Assembly: GCF_035222375.1 (NCBI RefSeq)
Contig: NW_026946366.1
Coordinates: 2,418,001 to 2,482,000, forward strand
Origin: Podospora pseudocomata
Taxonomy: Eukaryota; Ascomycota; Sordariomycetes; Sordariales; Podosporaceae
DNA length: 64,000 nt
Reading direction: 5' to 3'
Made by a program: the position numbers and the translations under genes. A model generated the notes under the pieces. That model searched no databases and was not told the DNA's origin. It saw only the letters and a list, made by a program, of their open reading frames with translations. Numbering within the stretch: the stretch's first letter is position 1; each line of letters starts with the position of its first letter. Positions 39,037 to 50,336 of this stretch are shown here, in pieces.

Positions 39037-41739
39037 ATGAAGACGGATTTCAAGTTCTCCAATCTGCTGGGGACAGTCTACTGCCAGGGCAATCTGCTGT
39101 TCAGTCCCGACGGCACCCATCTCTTCTCTCCTGTCGGCAACAGGGTCACAGTCTTCAACCTTGTCGACAACAAGTCATACACGCTCCCCTTCGCCCACCG
39201 AAAGAACATCTCGAGGATAGGCCTGACCCCCCAGGGAAATATTCTCCTCTCTGTCGACGAAGATGGCCATGCCATTCTCACCAACATCCCGCGTCGTGTC
39301 GTACTATACCACTTTTCCTTCAAGTCAAAAGTAACCGCCCTCTCGTTTGCGCCATCGGGTCGCCATTTCGCAGTTGGATTGGGGAGGAAAATCGAGGTCT
39401 GGCACGTCCCATCGACTCCAGATACCAACGAGGAAGGCGATCTCGAATTTGCGCCGTTTGTGCGCCACCACACACACACACAACACTTTGACGATGTCCG
39501 GCACATCGAGTGGTCGCACGACTCCCGCTTCTTCCTCAGCGCATCCAAGGATCTGACTGCGAGGATATGGAGCTTGAACGCAGAAGAAGGGTTCACGCCC
39601 ACGGTTTTGTCGGGACATAAGCAGGGCGTGGTCGCTGCCTGGTTCTCCAAGGACCAAGAAACAATTTACACAGTCAGCAAGGACGGAGCCGTCTTTGACT
39701 GGCAGTATGTCGCAAAGCCAGGGCAAGACGAGGATGAGGTCATGGATGAGGAGGATATGCAATGGCGGATCGTTGACAAGCACTACTTTATGCAAAACGG
39801 CGCAACCCTTCGATGCGCCGCTTTTCACCCCGAATCAAATCTTTTGGTCGCTGGTTTCTCGAACGGTATCTTTGGATTGTACGAGATGCCCGATTTCAAC
39901 CAGATTCACACCCTTAATATCTCGCAAAACGAAATCGACTTCGTAACGATCAACAAGAGTGGCGAGTGGCTCGCTTTCGGTGCGTCAAAGTTGGGTCAGC
40001 TTTTGGTGTGGGAGTGGCAGTCAGAATCATACATCCTGAAGCAACAAGGGCACTTTGACGCCATGAATGCGCTGGTCTACTCCCCAGATGGCCAAAGAAT
40101 TGTCACGACGGCCGACGACGGCAAGATCAAGGTGTGGGATATCGAGTCTGGGTTCTGCATAGTAACGTTTACCGAGCACACAAGCGGCATTACAGCGTGC
40201 GAGTTCGCCAAGAAGGGCAATGTTCTTTTCACAGCCAGTTTGGACGGGTCCATCAGAGCGTGGGATTTGATCAGATACAGAAACTTCAGGACGTTTACCG
40301 CCCCTGAAAGATTATCCTTCTCCTGCATGGCAGTTGATCCAAGCGGCGAAGTTGTTGCGGCTGGTTCTATCGACTCTTTCGACATTCACATTTGGTCCGT
40401 CCAGACCGGCCAGCTCCTAGACAGACTTACCGGGCACGAGGGGCCGGTTTCTTCGCTTGCCTTTGCCCCCAACGGTGGTCTCTTGGTTAGTGGCAGTTGG
40501 GACAAGACGGCTAGGATATGGTCCATCTTCAACCGAACACAAACCAGCGAGCCTCTGCAGCTCATGTCGGATGTCTTGGATATTGCCTTCAGACCAGACT
40601 CCCTACAGATTGCCATCTCCACACTAGACGGCCAGCTGACGTTTTGGTCTGTATCAGAAGCCACCCAAGTCTCCGGTGTCGACGGACGCCGCGATGTATC
40701 AGGCGGCCGCAGAATCACAGATCGCCGGACGGCAGCCAACGTCTCGGGCACCAAGAGCTTCAACACCATCCGCTACAGCATGGACGGCTCCTGCGTCCTC
40801 ACGGGCGGCAACAGCAAGTACATCTGCCTCTACTCGGCCACAACAATGGTGCTCCTCAAGAAATTCACCGTCAGCGTCAACCTCGCGCTGTCGGGCACGC
40901 AAGAGTTCCTCAACAGCAAGCTCGTCACCGAAGCCGGTCCCGCCGCCCTCCTCGACGACCAAGGCGAGGCTTCCGATCTGGAAGACCGCATCGACAGGTC
41001 GCTGCCCGGCGCCAAGAGGGGCGATCCCGGCGCGAGGAGGAAGAACCCAGAGGTCAGAGTCACGGGCGTGGCTTTCTCGCCGAGCGGGACATCCTTCTGC
41101 GCCTGCTCGACAGAAGGCCTGTTGATTTACAGTCTGGACAGCACCGTTCAGTTTGATCCGTTTGATCTCAACATGGAGATCACGCCCGCTTCGACGCTGG
41201 GTGTTTTGCAAAATGAAAAGGATTACCTCAAGGCGCTGGTCATGGCGTTCCGTCTCAATGAGGCGGGGTTGGTCCAAAGGGTGTTCCAGGCCATCCCTTA
41301 CAAAGATATTGGTTTGGTGGTGGAAAACTTCCCTACTGTTTACGTGGCGAGGCTGCTGCGGTATGTGGCCGCCCAGACGGAGCAGTCCCCTCACGTGGAG
41401 TTCTGCATGCTGTGGATCAAGGCTCTCGTGGACAAGCACGGCGCGTGGTTGATGGCCAACCGGGGCAAGGTCGATGTCGAGTTGAGGATTGTGTCGAGGG
41501 CGGTGGCCAAGATGAGGGACGAGATTAGACGGCTGGCGGATGATAACGTCTACACGGTTGAGTACCTGATTGGGCAGGCCAACAGCAAGGCGGCGCAGGC
41601 TGGAAAGGGGCCCAAGACTATCGAACGGAATGCTAATGGGGATTTGGAGGTCAAGGCTCTGCCGTCGACGCAGAAGGAGGTCACGATGGATGATATGCTG
41701 GAGGAAGAAAGTGAAGGGGAGTGGATCGGGATAGAGTGA
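39037..41739 (+). CDS. PWP2: U3 snoRNP WD40 protein Pwp2 (Utp1)
   Basis: A single exon of 900 aa, close to yeast Pwp2 (923). Pwp2 is a core of the UTP-B complex in the SSU processome and is needed for early 18S rRNA processing in the nucleolus. Seen: MKTDFKFSNLLGTVYCQGNL at the start, about twelve to fourteen WD-type repeats in two propellers (for example HIEWSHDSRFFLSASKDLTARIW, shown here only by its landmarks DSRF..LSAS..LTARIW), an insert before the C-terminal region, and the helical Utp12 domain with LGVLQNEKDYLKALVMAFRL. The acidic end (DDMLEEESEGEW) is typical. ATG 39037 is chosen because conservation begins there. Together with DHR1 it is the second U3-processome gene of the window. 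Confidence 0.96.
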   Translation: MKTDFKFSNLLGTVYCQGNLLFSPDGTHLFSPVGNRVTVFNLVDNKSYTLPFAHRKNISRIGLTPQGNILLSVDEDGHAILTNIPRRVVLYHFSFKSKVTALSFAPSGRHFAVGLGRKIEVWHVPSTPDTNEEGDLEFAPFVRHHTHTQHFDDVRHIEWSHDSRFFLSASKDLTARIWSLNAEEGFTPTVLSGHKQGVVAAWFSKDQETIYTVSKDGAVFDWQYVAKPGQDEDEVMDEEDMQWRIVDKHYFMQNGATLRCAAFHPESNLLVAGFSNGIFGLYEMPDFNQIHTLNISQNEIDFVTINKSGEWLAFGASKLGQLLVWEWQSESYILKQQGHFDAMNALVYSPDGQRIVTTADDGKIKVWDIESGFCIVTFTEHTSGITACEFAKKGNVLFTASLDGSIRAWDLIRYRNFRTFTAPERLSFSCMAVDPSGEVVAAGSIDSFDIHIWSVQTGQLLDRLTGHEGPVSSLAFAPNGGLLVSGSWDKTARIWSIFNRTQTSEPLQLMSDVLDIAFRPDSLQIAISTLDGQLTFWSVSEATQVSGVDGRRDVSGGRRITDRRTAANVSGTKSFNTIRYSMDGSCVLTGGNSKYICLYSATTMVLLKKFTVSVNLALSGTQEFLNSKLVTEAGPAALLDDQGEASDLEDRIDRSLPGAKRGDPGARRKNPEVRVTGVAFSPSGTSFCACSTEGLLIYSLDSTVQFDPFDLNMEITPASTLGVLQNEKDYLKALVMAFRLNEAGLVQRVFQAIPYKDIGLVVENFPTVYVARLLRYVAAQTEQSPHVEFCMLWIKALVDKHGAWLMANRGKVDVELRIVSRAVAKMRDEIRRLADDNVYTVEYLIGQANSKAAQAGKGPKTIERNANGDLEVKALPSTQKEVTMDDMLEEESEGEWIGIE

Positions 41740-41852
41740 AGGGAATTTGGATGATTTCGGTTTAATATTATGTTATACTACGTTAAAGGCAAAAGGCTGG
41801 CGTCGGAAAAAAATGATTGATACCATTTTGATACCACATTCTGTTTTTCTCT

Positions 41853-43390
41853 CTACAACTTGCTGTCGTCGACGTTGGGTATGTCCTGCTCTTTGTTAGC
41901 CTGCCTTCTCTCGGAAAGGGAAACATGAGACATACCTTCCAAGCCTCCTCAAACCCGGCACTCCTCACCCAATGCTCCCCCGGCGCCTCAACCGAGTCAA
42001 CAATCAAGTGGCATATCTTCTCCCACAACCCTCCTTTAATCATGAACCCTTCTTTCTCTTCATACTCCCGACAAATATTCCTACAAACCACCGTCGCCCT
42101 CCCCAGCTTGATAGCATGCCCATCATCCCCAAACCCATGCAACCTACTCACAATCTCCTCCACCATCTTCGCCTTTCCAGGCTGCTTCGGCTCATACCCC
42201 TCCAACCTTTCCACCCTCAGCTCAGGACACCCCCTAGCCACATACTGCAACAAGTCCATCCTAATCTTCCACTCCAACAACCTCCTTTTTGTTTTCTCCG
42301 GCACCCAATCCATCTTGTTCATCGTGACAAAAAACGGTGCCGCGTTGACATGGTGCATCAGAAAAAAATCAAACTTCGGCACCTTTTTTCGGTCAGTCAT
42401 GCTTACCGCCGCCCCAGCCGCGACATAAACCGCCCCATTAAACATCTCCCTCGTCCTCCCCTCCACCTCCCCCTCCCCCACCTTGACCCTCCCAGCCAAG
42501 TCAACCATCTCCCCCTTTGCCCGCACCAAAACCCCATCCCGGATCTTATTCCCATCCTCCGACCTCGCCGCCCCTTTCAGTCCCTCCGCCTCCCGTAACA
42601 ACCCCAGCACCGTCTCCCCTTCTTCCCGCCCCCGTCCCTTTTCTTCAGCAGTCAACAAAAACTCCCTGAGATCATCCCTGTGAACAGCCGCCTGCGCCAA
42701 CCCCTCCGCCACCACCCCAGTCAGCCCCCACTCAAGCCCATACATGAGCTGAATCAGCGGGTGCAAAAACCCTCCAAACAACCTGATTATCAAATCCTCC
42801 TTTCCCTCCCCCTCTTCAAATAAATACCTCGTCACTGTCTCCTTCCATCCCAACCGGTCGATCTCAGATTGGAAAAATGTTAAAAAGTCCGGGTAGTACT
42901 CTTCTTTACCGTAGTATTCTGTCAATGTCTCCGGTGTGAGAGTCACTGATTTATGAACAGGCAACACCGGCCGTTGGTACGAAGCGTTGGTGTCATAGGC
43001 AGACTGGAGGTGTGATGGCCCCGCGCCGGTGCCGTACAAGGCGAGGAGGTGGTGGGGGATGTGGTTGTGGAAGCCGGACTGGTTGAAGAAGACGTGGTGG
43101 TTCTTTCGAGGGGGGGGGGGTTAGCTATGGGGAAAATACCTAGGTAAAAAGGGGAGAGAGAGGGAACAAACCTCCATGTCTTGCTGTAATAGCTCCGAGG
43201 TTTTGGCTGCGGCGGAGGGGGTTTGGGTTATCCCCCAGAGGCCCGTGTTGTCGGGTAAGAGGTGCATTGTTTGGGTGGAAGAAGACATCCTGAGCTGGTG
43301 GTGGTGATGAGATGGTCTAGTATTGATGAGTGATACACGGGCGAGGTGTCTTGCTTTGGGAGCAGAGCCGAAGAGACGGAGGGAGGTCAT
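41853..43390 (-). CDS. Questin-oxidase-like protein (PF14027 family)
   Basis: Exons 43390-43172, 43102-41936 and 41885-41853 give 472 aa. Family landmarks: NHHVFFNQSGFHNHIPHHLL across the first splice, then LTEYYGKEEYYPDFL, HPLIQLMYGLEW (187-198) and AEGLAQAAVH. The family contains fungal enzymes such as questin oxidase, which opens an anthraquinone ring by a Baeyer-Villiger-type reaction, and many uncharacterised relatives outside gene clusters. No polyketide synthase lies nearby, so a secondary-metabolite role is not supported here. The first 34 residues are basic; an internal ATG at 43288 (MSSSTQTMHLL) is an alternative start. The last exon encodes only DIPNVDDSKL. Confidence 0.85.
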
Positions 43391-43951
43391 TCATGTAGTT
43401 AGTAACCTATCAGCAGGTACAGAGAGCTGACATCAAGGCAAGAAGGATTAGATGGCAGGTGTTGCAGAGAAAAGGTTGTATTGAGTGACCAGTAGAACTT
43501 GTACTGACGTTGAACCGAGAGGGGACCGTGATACCTCTATAAGGTATGCTTAGCAATCAATCCCAAAGCCCGAGGCCGAAAAGACCGACAATTAATCATC
43601 TACGCCATCTCACCCTCTCACTTGCCTCACCCATTCATAGTCTTTTACTTGTTCTATCCTCGCAGCTGACCACCCATTGTAACAATGACATCATCGAACT
43701 CCCCAACCCCACAGCATTATGCAGGAACAAACGACCCTTTTGAACACAGCATCCTTTATATTATGTAAGTCATATCATCCTCAATTCATCTCATCCCATC
43801 TACACATTAGATATTCATCTCTTCAATTATCATCTTGTCTTTTTGACCACCCATCCATCTTGAATCCAATTGCAGACAGCAGCAATCATAAAAACAGGCT
43901 CTCTAAAAACACCACAAACGCATCGCTTCCCCTGTCTATGCTTCCGATATA

Positions 43952-44044
<93 letters not shown>

Positions 44045-44108
44045 ATGTATGGCTGTTCGGTTTATCTCGTCGCTGCCGTCACCATTACCCCCCTTTTCTC
44101 TCATTTCT
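43391..44108. other. Intergenic region with long trinucleotide repeat
   Basis: It lies between two minus-strand genes: promoter of the questin-oxidase-like gene on the left, 3' UTR of the 5-phosphatase gene on the right. Apart from the repeat at 43952-44044 nothing is seen. Confidence 0.5.
43952..44044 (+). repeat. (TTG)n microsatellite, about 31 units
   Basis: A near-perfect TTG/GTT tract of about 93 bp. On the minus strand it reads (CAA)n and starts about 65 nt after the predicted stop of the inositol 5-phosphatase gene, so it is likely inside that transcript's 3' UTR. Confidence 0.97.
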
Positions 44109-47100
44109 TCATTCCCTTTGTCCACTAGGACTTCTATGATCTCTCCTCCCACCAACAGCAGACCTGCTCGACCGCTGCTGCTGCTCGATTAACTGTGTTG
44201 CCGTTAATTCGTCGTACCCAATCACGTTCGTCAAGTAGAAGAATCTGTTGCGGGTGTTAGTCCTTACTCCAAGGTTGAGAAGTTGAAATGAAAAAAAATG
44301 AAAAAAAAAAAAACTCACTTCTCCCCTCTTCCCTCCCTCCCCCTCAGATCCTCAAACTCCTGCTGGCACTCCATCCAAACCTGTGCCCTCTCCTTGCTCC
44401 TCACCTTCTTCACCTCAAACCTGAATCTCCCGCTCACTGGCCTGTGATCCGACACTCGCACCTCATGCCGTGTGTAATCCAACTGCTCTATCCTTCCCCT
44501 GCCGGCCCCGCACCTGAAGAGCAACCGATCACACCACGCCGGGCTTCTTCTCTTCTCCGACGTGTCATAGTTGTCCGTCCCAACATCATACTTGTACGTT
44601 GGCGCAAAGGTGATGGGAAGCTCTTCAAATGCCCTGAGTCTGAACCCGGGGTTCCTTCGCCTAGCCACGAGCAGCTGATCACGCTCCAGGAGCTTGGCGA
44701 GATTGCCCGCCTTGACAGCTGTGACGACAGTGTCTCGCGACATGGTGTCGATTCTGTAGTTGAGATCTCCGTTGAGAAGACACAGCTCATGGTCTAGGAT
44801 CATTGTGCCGTCCCCACCACCGACAAAGCTGTCGAACCGCACCGAGGCGTCCCTCTCACCTGGCAGGAGGGACGCCTCCAAAATAGCGGCAATGTCGTTG
44901 TGTCTTTGATTCGCCCCCGACTGTCCAGCTGCCAAGTGGCAGTTGACAAAACAGAGCGAGGTATCATCCACCATGAACCTCACCACAATGGCACCTTTGT
45001 TTCCATGAAGACCGCCCATGCCTCTCTTGACCTCAGCGCTGTTAAGATTGCTGATCCGGCCCAGGAGGTCTGCCTTGACAAAAATGGCAGTGAACAGCCC
45101 CACGAGCGGCGCGGAATGCAGCACGTGGTACAACTCCCCATCCATATGCTGATCCAGGCTCTGCTTCAGATGCGCCAGCCAGTTCCGATACTGATGGCTC
45201 ATCCGTTCCTGATCCGTCCCCTCCTTCTTCTTCGGCTTCAGGAACCTCTTCGCAGTCAAAGTCTTATCCTCCAAATCAACCAGCTCTTGGAACCCAAAGA
45301 CAATGATGTCTGGCGAGTCACTGCTCCTCAGCAAATTCTCGATGAACACCCTGTCATCATTCGAATAGTTGAGACTATTCGGCGTCGAAGCTCCCGCATT
45401 CCACGTCAGAATCAACGCCTTGATCTTTTCAAAGTGGCAGTACCTCGCATCATGCTGCTTCATCTTGGCCTGCAGCCAGTCGTCTTGAAGTAAACCATCC
45501 CAAACACGCAACATATTATCCGCGCCGAGGGAGACCACCTGGTGACGATCCAGCTTGTAAAAGCTCGACTGGTCAGAGATCAGCTTCACAACCGGGTTAT
45601 CATGGGCTTGCCAGTCCTTCTTAACGGCCCATGGCGTTTGGCCCATGTCGTAGACCGAGATTTTGCCAGTGTTGTATCCTGCCCAGAGGTATCGTCCCGC
45701 ACCAGTAAGGGAGTTGATCTTGTATTGGCTGATATTCATCACGCCAAGGCAAGCGTAGTTTTTCCTCGAATAAATGCTGACTTTGCCGTCGTTGTGGCCA
45801 AAGAACACCTTGTCCGGCTCTGAGGCGAGAAGAGTACCCGACGTAACTTCACCAGCGCCATCTTGAATTAGAGGTCGGATGAGAACCTGGAACTGTGTCC
45901 TGCCGTCAAGAGTTGGTAGGAAAACCCTGATTTCCTTGCCTGTGGCGTGCCAAAGTTCATCACCAACCACCATGGAAAATACATGACCCTTAGGCACGCG
46001 AAAGGTCTGTGTAGGAGGGTAAGCCAAACTGGGCAGATTACTACCATCGGCCGGCCCCCAAACGTGAAGTGTCCCACTGTCGTCCAAAGTCCACAGCTCG
46101 TTGAAATGCCTGTATATCCTGATAATCTCGTAGCGGCCGTGCGCGTTTGGTCTGTTGTTGACAATACTTTGCGACAAGACATCGGCTTCCAACAACTCGC
46201 CATTGTTGGTTCCGATCCATATCCTCGCGCCCTCCTCGTCGACGCTCTCTCCCGGTTTGAAGGCCACGGATGCGCCCTTCATGCCCTCGCTCATGGCCAA
46301 GCTCATAACCAGCTCCCCGTCCATAACATTCCACGCCCTTGTATAACCGCCTGTTGTGCAGACAAAGGCCCCGCAGACATCAAACATGCGGCTGTCGTAT
46401 TTTGTGGCAATTTCGCGAGCCCCTTTATGCAAGTATGGCTTGCTTCGGTTCGTTCTTGACGTGTCTGGATATCCCAAATCGGCCTTGTGTGAGCCCGCGA
46501 TTTGAGCTTCAGCGGGCCTAGCTTCGACGGGTGTTGGAGGAGGTGGAGCGTGATGTTCGTTGGACACTCTCCCGGGCATCCGATCCGCCGCCGTCACGGA
46601 CCTGCCGTTGAGCCGTGGAATAGGAGGGGGCGCCTGTGTTACTGGTGTCGAGGATATCCGCTTCTGTTGGATTGCTGTCGCTACGCTCGTGTTGACTCCC
46701 GGCCGTGGAGGCCGTGGAGGTGGTGCTGAGACAGAATTTGCAGCGCGGACCGACTCGATGATGCTCTGTGGTCGTGCAGGCAGCGCAGGCCGGTCGCCAG
46801 TGATTTGCGGTGTTAGAGGCTCGTCCTTGCCTCGTCTCCTTGCGGCTAATGAATGGTGCTGAGGTGGCGGGTCGAAACCGACGTGGAAGGTATTTGACCT
46901 CTTTACACCGACAGAGGGCTGATGCTGATTTCCGTGCTGCTGATGAAGACTATGTTGCTGTTGGTGATGCGGTTGCTGTTGTCGCGGCCTCGTAGGCAAG
47001 ACTGGGGGAACATCTTCCTCATCTGGCGATCCTCCGCTGCTAGGTGGACTGTTGAAAGGCGACACCTTGGGACTCGGCCTCTTCTGAATATCAATAGGCT

Positions 47101-47906
47101 GACTCGACTGAGCGGGTCTGCTCGGTTGCTCGAACAGAGTGAAACGTGAATTAGGTTTCTCTGCCCGGTTGATCGGAGGCGGTACTGGCTTATGGCCCAT
47201 CTCTCGTTCCCGCCGCAACTCTACCGACCGTCTAGGTGGAGGAGGTGACGGGGGGCGGGCAGGCGCCACACGCGGGGACTTTCGGGGTTCCGCCGACGGC
47301 GTCTGAGTTCTGCTCGACAAGTTGAACTGGTTCCCCGCCTTCGCCGGAGATGAGGACTTTACAAGAGAGTCGGTGCTAACAAATGCCGGACGGTCACCAG
47401 TAGGAATGCCTCCTACGCCTCTCTTCGGGGGTGAATGCGGGGGCTCAACGGTGAGCGCCGGGGCGTTCGTGGGTTTGGCCCTCGGGCTAACAGGAGGAGG
47501 AACAGTTCGTACTGGCGAGCTCGAAGCACTGGCGTTCGCGGATACAGGGTGAAGGCTCTGGAGCGTCAACTTGTCTTTGGGTCGCATCGCTGGTATTAGA
47601 GGGGGCTCGCGGGGCGTTGTGGTCGAGGGACTCGGATCCCGCTCACGGAGTCGACCAGGCTTCGGGGCCGGCGCCGGCGCCGGGGTTGGGGATGCATTTC
47701 GGGTTGGTGTACCGGGTTGCGAGTCGCCGGGCTTGGTGGTCAAGCCTTCAAACTTTGCCAATAGCGACGAGACAGGTCTCTAAGAAAGACGGACATGGTC
47801 AGCTCTGAGATCTACCATAGTACCCCAGCAACACCAGAACAACACCGCCTTTGACCTCACTCACAATCGACGAGCCGTCAGTCCCGTTGTCAGCTGGGGG
47901 ATCCAT
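44109..47906 (-). CDS. Inositol polyphosphate 5-phosphatase with propeller region
   Basis: Exons 47906-47865, 47779-44319 and 44244-44109 give 1212 aa. Order: a Pro/Ser-rich disordered N-terminal third; a WD40-like propeller region (about 470-800, for example ARIWIGTNNGELLEADV); a 5-phosphatase domain from about 803 (LILTWNAGAS) with GFQELVDLE, GGLHGNKGAIVVRF, NCHLAAGQ, LNGDLNYRID, SPAWCDRLLF and SDHRPVSGRF (about 1123). These are the catalytic landmarks of inositol 5-phosphatases, which dephosphorylate PI(4,5)P2 or soluble inositol phosphates. The propeller-plus-phosphatase order resembles plant 5PTases and many filamentous fungi. The donor at 44318 overlaps an in-frame TGA; splicing to 44244 adds 44 residues (FFYLTNVIGYDELTATQLIE...). 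That last exon is inferred from frame and protein-like sequence. Confidence 0.92.
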
Positions 47907-49226
47907 GGTGATCTAGGTCCGTTGTGAACTATGGTTTCTGGATCGCTCTGCCCATAACACTCTTTGAAGCTCCTTCAGCCAGAGCGTATCCTTATTGTTG
48001 AGTGTTTTGTGTATCGTTGGCGATGCTGAACGGAGCGTGCGATGAGTAGCAGAACGGTTGAGAGAGCGAAGCAGACCAGGAGCAGAGCGGTCGCGTGTTT
48101 GTCGTCAATGCCAATACCCGAAATTCCAAGGGAGACGGTTGATGGTTGTGTTCTATGCGAACCGCTGCGGCGGGCGGGTGGAGGGGGCTCTTTTGGCTGG
48201 GGCAGGGCAGTGTTGGTGCTGGATCTGGATACTAAATACGGATAGTGGGGACGTGAGTGCCCCGTGGCCGATCCGGGACTGCGTGTTAGGGGATAGAATG
48301 ACGATGTTCCGTAAAGGTACTTCAAAGAGAGGTCCGAGACGCACACTTGATCCGAAGTTTCGAACAGGAACAACTCATACTCTAGTAACTCTACGTCTGT
48401 CCAGCCCCACTTAGACTGTAAAGAGCCCCTTTTGGCCGCCGCAAGCAGCCACTCTGGAAAGCGAAACACGTATGGAAGTCCAGATGGAAGACATCGGCCA
48501 CTTTTGTTGGCAGGCTAATTTTGGGTCTGGATTGGCCGTGTAATGTCGTGCCTGTCCATTCGATGCACATAGCTTGCTTCCAGAAACTCTTGGCTGTAAT
48601 GCGTTCTCAGCCAGAGTAGTTTCCCCTGGAAATTGTTCGCAAATGTTGGATTGAGCAATGAGCCCGCGCCAACAGGCGGCCCAGTGAACGTTTTCAAGCC
48701 ACTGAGGACGCCCTTTCCATGTCTAATCACAAGAAAGGAGGCACTAGGTACAAGTACATGAACAATGACCATGTGTAAATAACAGGTGAGCCTGTGTTTT
48801 ATATCAGAGAAAGATGGAGGCCTGCATGGTGAGCACCCCCCAACAGATCCATGTTTCAAGATGGTGGTGAGGTTCCGGTGCGCCACAGCCCACTATAAAT
48901 GGCGGGGTGGTCCAAGCTTGCTGCACGCTGGCAAAGCCGTTGAGGCTGTCGGGCGGCGGGACCCTAATGGCCGAGGCCTACTCAACTCTACGGTGCCGCA
49001 CTGACCACTTAGATCAGTCGACGGGAGCTAGGCCCTTATCCTGCACATCACCCCATTATGAAGTATTGTCGACAAAGGTCTTTTTTAGACGAAGATAGCT
49101 CGGGACCTGCATCCATTGGCGTGGATTTTTCTCTCTCTCTCTCTGTCTCTCCCTCGCAACGGATCTCACAGCAAAGTTGACTTCCTACCATCATCTAAAC
49201 CATATAGTTCTGGTACAGACAGCAAA
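47907..49226. other. Intergenic region with one doubtful small ORF
   Basis: It holds the 5-phosphatase promoter and the promoter of the DUF4748-like gene, which has a (CT)n tract near 49130-49150. The only coding candidate is the doubtful minus-strand frame at 47975-48469. Confidence 0.4.
47975..48469 (-). CDS. Doubtful small protein with C-terminal membrane segment
   Basis: An uninterrupted 164-aa frame. I do not recognise it. A single hydrophobic segment, ATALLLVCFALSTVLLLIA (about 126-144), precedes a basic tail, as in tail-anchored proteins; the middle is Pro/Ser-rich. It ends only 69 bp before the 5-phosphatase start codon on the same strand, leaving little room for a terminator and promoter. 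It could be a chance frame over the 5' UTR. Confidence 0.25.
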   Translation of the reverse strand: MFRFPEWLLAAAKRGSLQSKWGWTDVELLEYELFLFETSDQVCVSDLSLKYLYGTSSFYPLTRSPGSATGHSRPHYPYLVSRSSTNTALPQPKEPPPPARRSGSHRTQPSTVSLGISGIGIDDKHATALLLVCFALSTVLLLIARSVQHRQRYTKHSTIRIRSG

Positions 49227-49793
49227 ATGAACACTGTATGTATTTCTCAGAAGATATTATGACGTAGCAGTTTCGACTGACAACCTGCGCTCTCTAGGTT
49301 AAATCTTTCTGGTACGCTCCGAGATACGGACTCCATGCCGAACCTGCTGATTGACACAGCGAACTAGGGCGGGCTGGGGCGCATTGTGCTTGGGTATACC
49401 AGTCCCAGTTCTCAACATGTAGAGCACACTTGCTGACCTTGCATAGCCGGCGGCGGCGCATACTACTTCGCGAAGCAAGGCATCGATGCTGACAGGCGTG
49501 CTCGCCTCGAGGAGCAGCGCAAGAGAAAGAGCATGGTTGAATCGCTCGAGTACTCACAGAATGTCCCGACCCAGCCAATTTCTTCTTCAGCAATGGGTGG
49601 TTCTGCCTCAGTCCCACCTCGCCAGGGCACACCAGCGAGGACAGACACAGTCGGCTCACCAAGCCTAGAGACGGGCAATGATCCGGCGCCTACAAGGCAT
49701 GCGCCTGCTACCGAGGCCGAGAGGGTAGTCGAGAAGAGCAAGTACGAAGCCAGTGTGCCGTTCCGCAGTCCGAAGGGTGACCGGTTCTCATAA
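49227..49793 (+). CDS. Small DUF4748-like protein, N-terminal splicing unresolved
   Basis: The third exon (49447-49793) reads GGGAYYFAKQGIDADRRARLEEQRKRK... and ends EKSKYEASVPFRSPKGDRFS, matching the small fungal DUF4748-type proteins as I remember them (start near a short membrane segment, DADR motif, PFRS.KGDRFS end). Upstream, ATG AAC ACT at 49227-49235 with donor GTATGT, then a 14-nt exon 49298-49311 (VKSF) with donor GTACGC, look like the first exons. Joining all three is off by one base, so either one junction is wrong or the sequence carries an indel. The function is unknown; a short hydrophobic start suggests mitochondrial or membrane location. Confidence 0.6.
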
Positions 49794-50336
49794 GGGGTTT
49801 GGTGGTGGACTGGCTGGGTTTAGGTGGACAGACAGGTGGTGAATGGCGGGTTGAACACGAGTCGTGGACCTTGACTAGCCGAACATCGGAAGACACCGGA
49901 GGGAAAGCCAGAATCGAATTTGAGATTGTATAAGACAGCAGCAACCTTCCTCTCTCTTGATTAATAGCCCTCACGGTTCGGTCCTTCCGATGATGAGAGA
50001 CCTAGCATCTCTTCATCCAACCTGAAGATTTTGGTAGGCATACTTGCCTAGGTAGTTGTCATTTCTCAGTTCAAATGAAAGATTGTATCAAATCATAGCA
50101 GCAAATATTTTGTCCCCGAGGCTCACCCACCGTGTGCACACTGTACTTGGTGAACTAAGCATGCATAGATGTGGGGCTATTGTGCTGGGGCAAGGGTGCT
50201 GTGAGCCGGCTTGGCGCGACTTGACTTGGTTCAACCTCCTCCAAATAATTATTTGCGAATCTACCGAAACCACAAGGGTGCTCACTCAGTATCAACAGAA
50301 CCCCAAGCGTGGCAGCAACGCCCCCCAGCCTTCACG
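49794..50336. other. Intergenic region before the CID/RS protein gene
   Basis: It holds the 3' flank of the DUF4748-like gene and the promoter of the CID/RS protein gene. No distinct element is seen. Confidence 0.4.

Noticed and set aside
43870-44155. Poly-Leu, poly-Val and poly-Thr frames
   Set aside because: They are translations of the TTG microsatellite.
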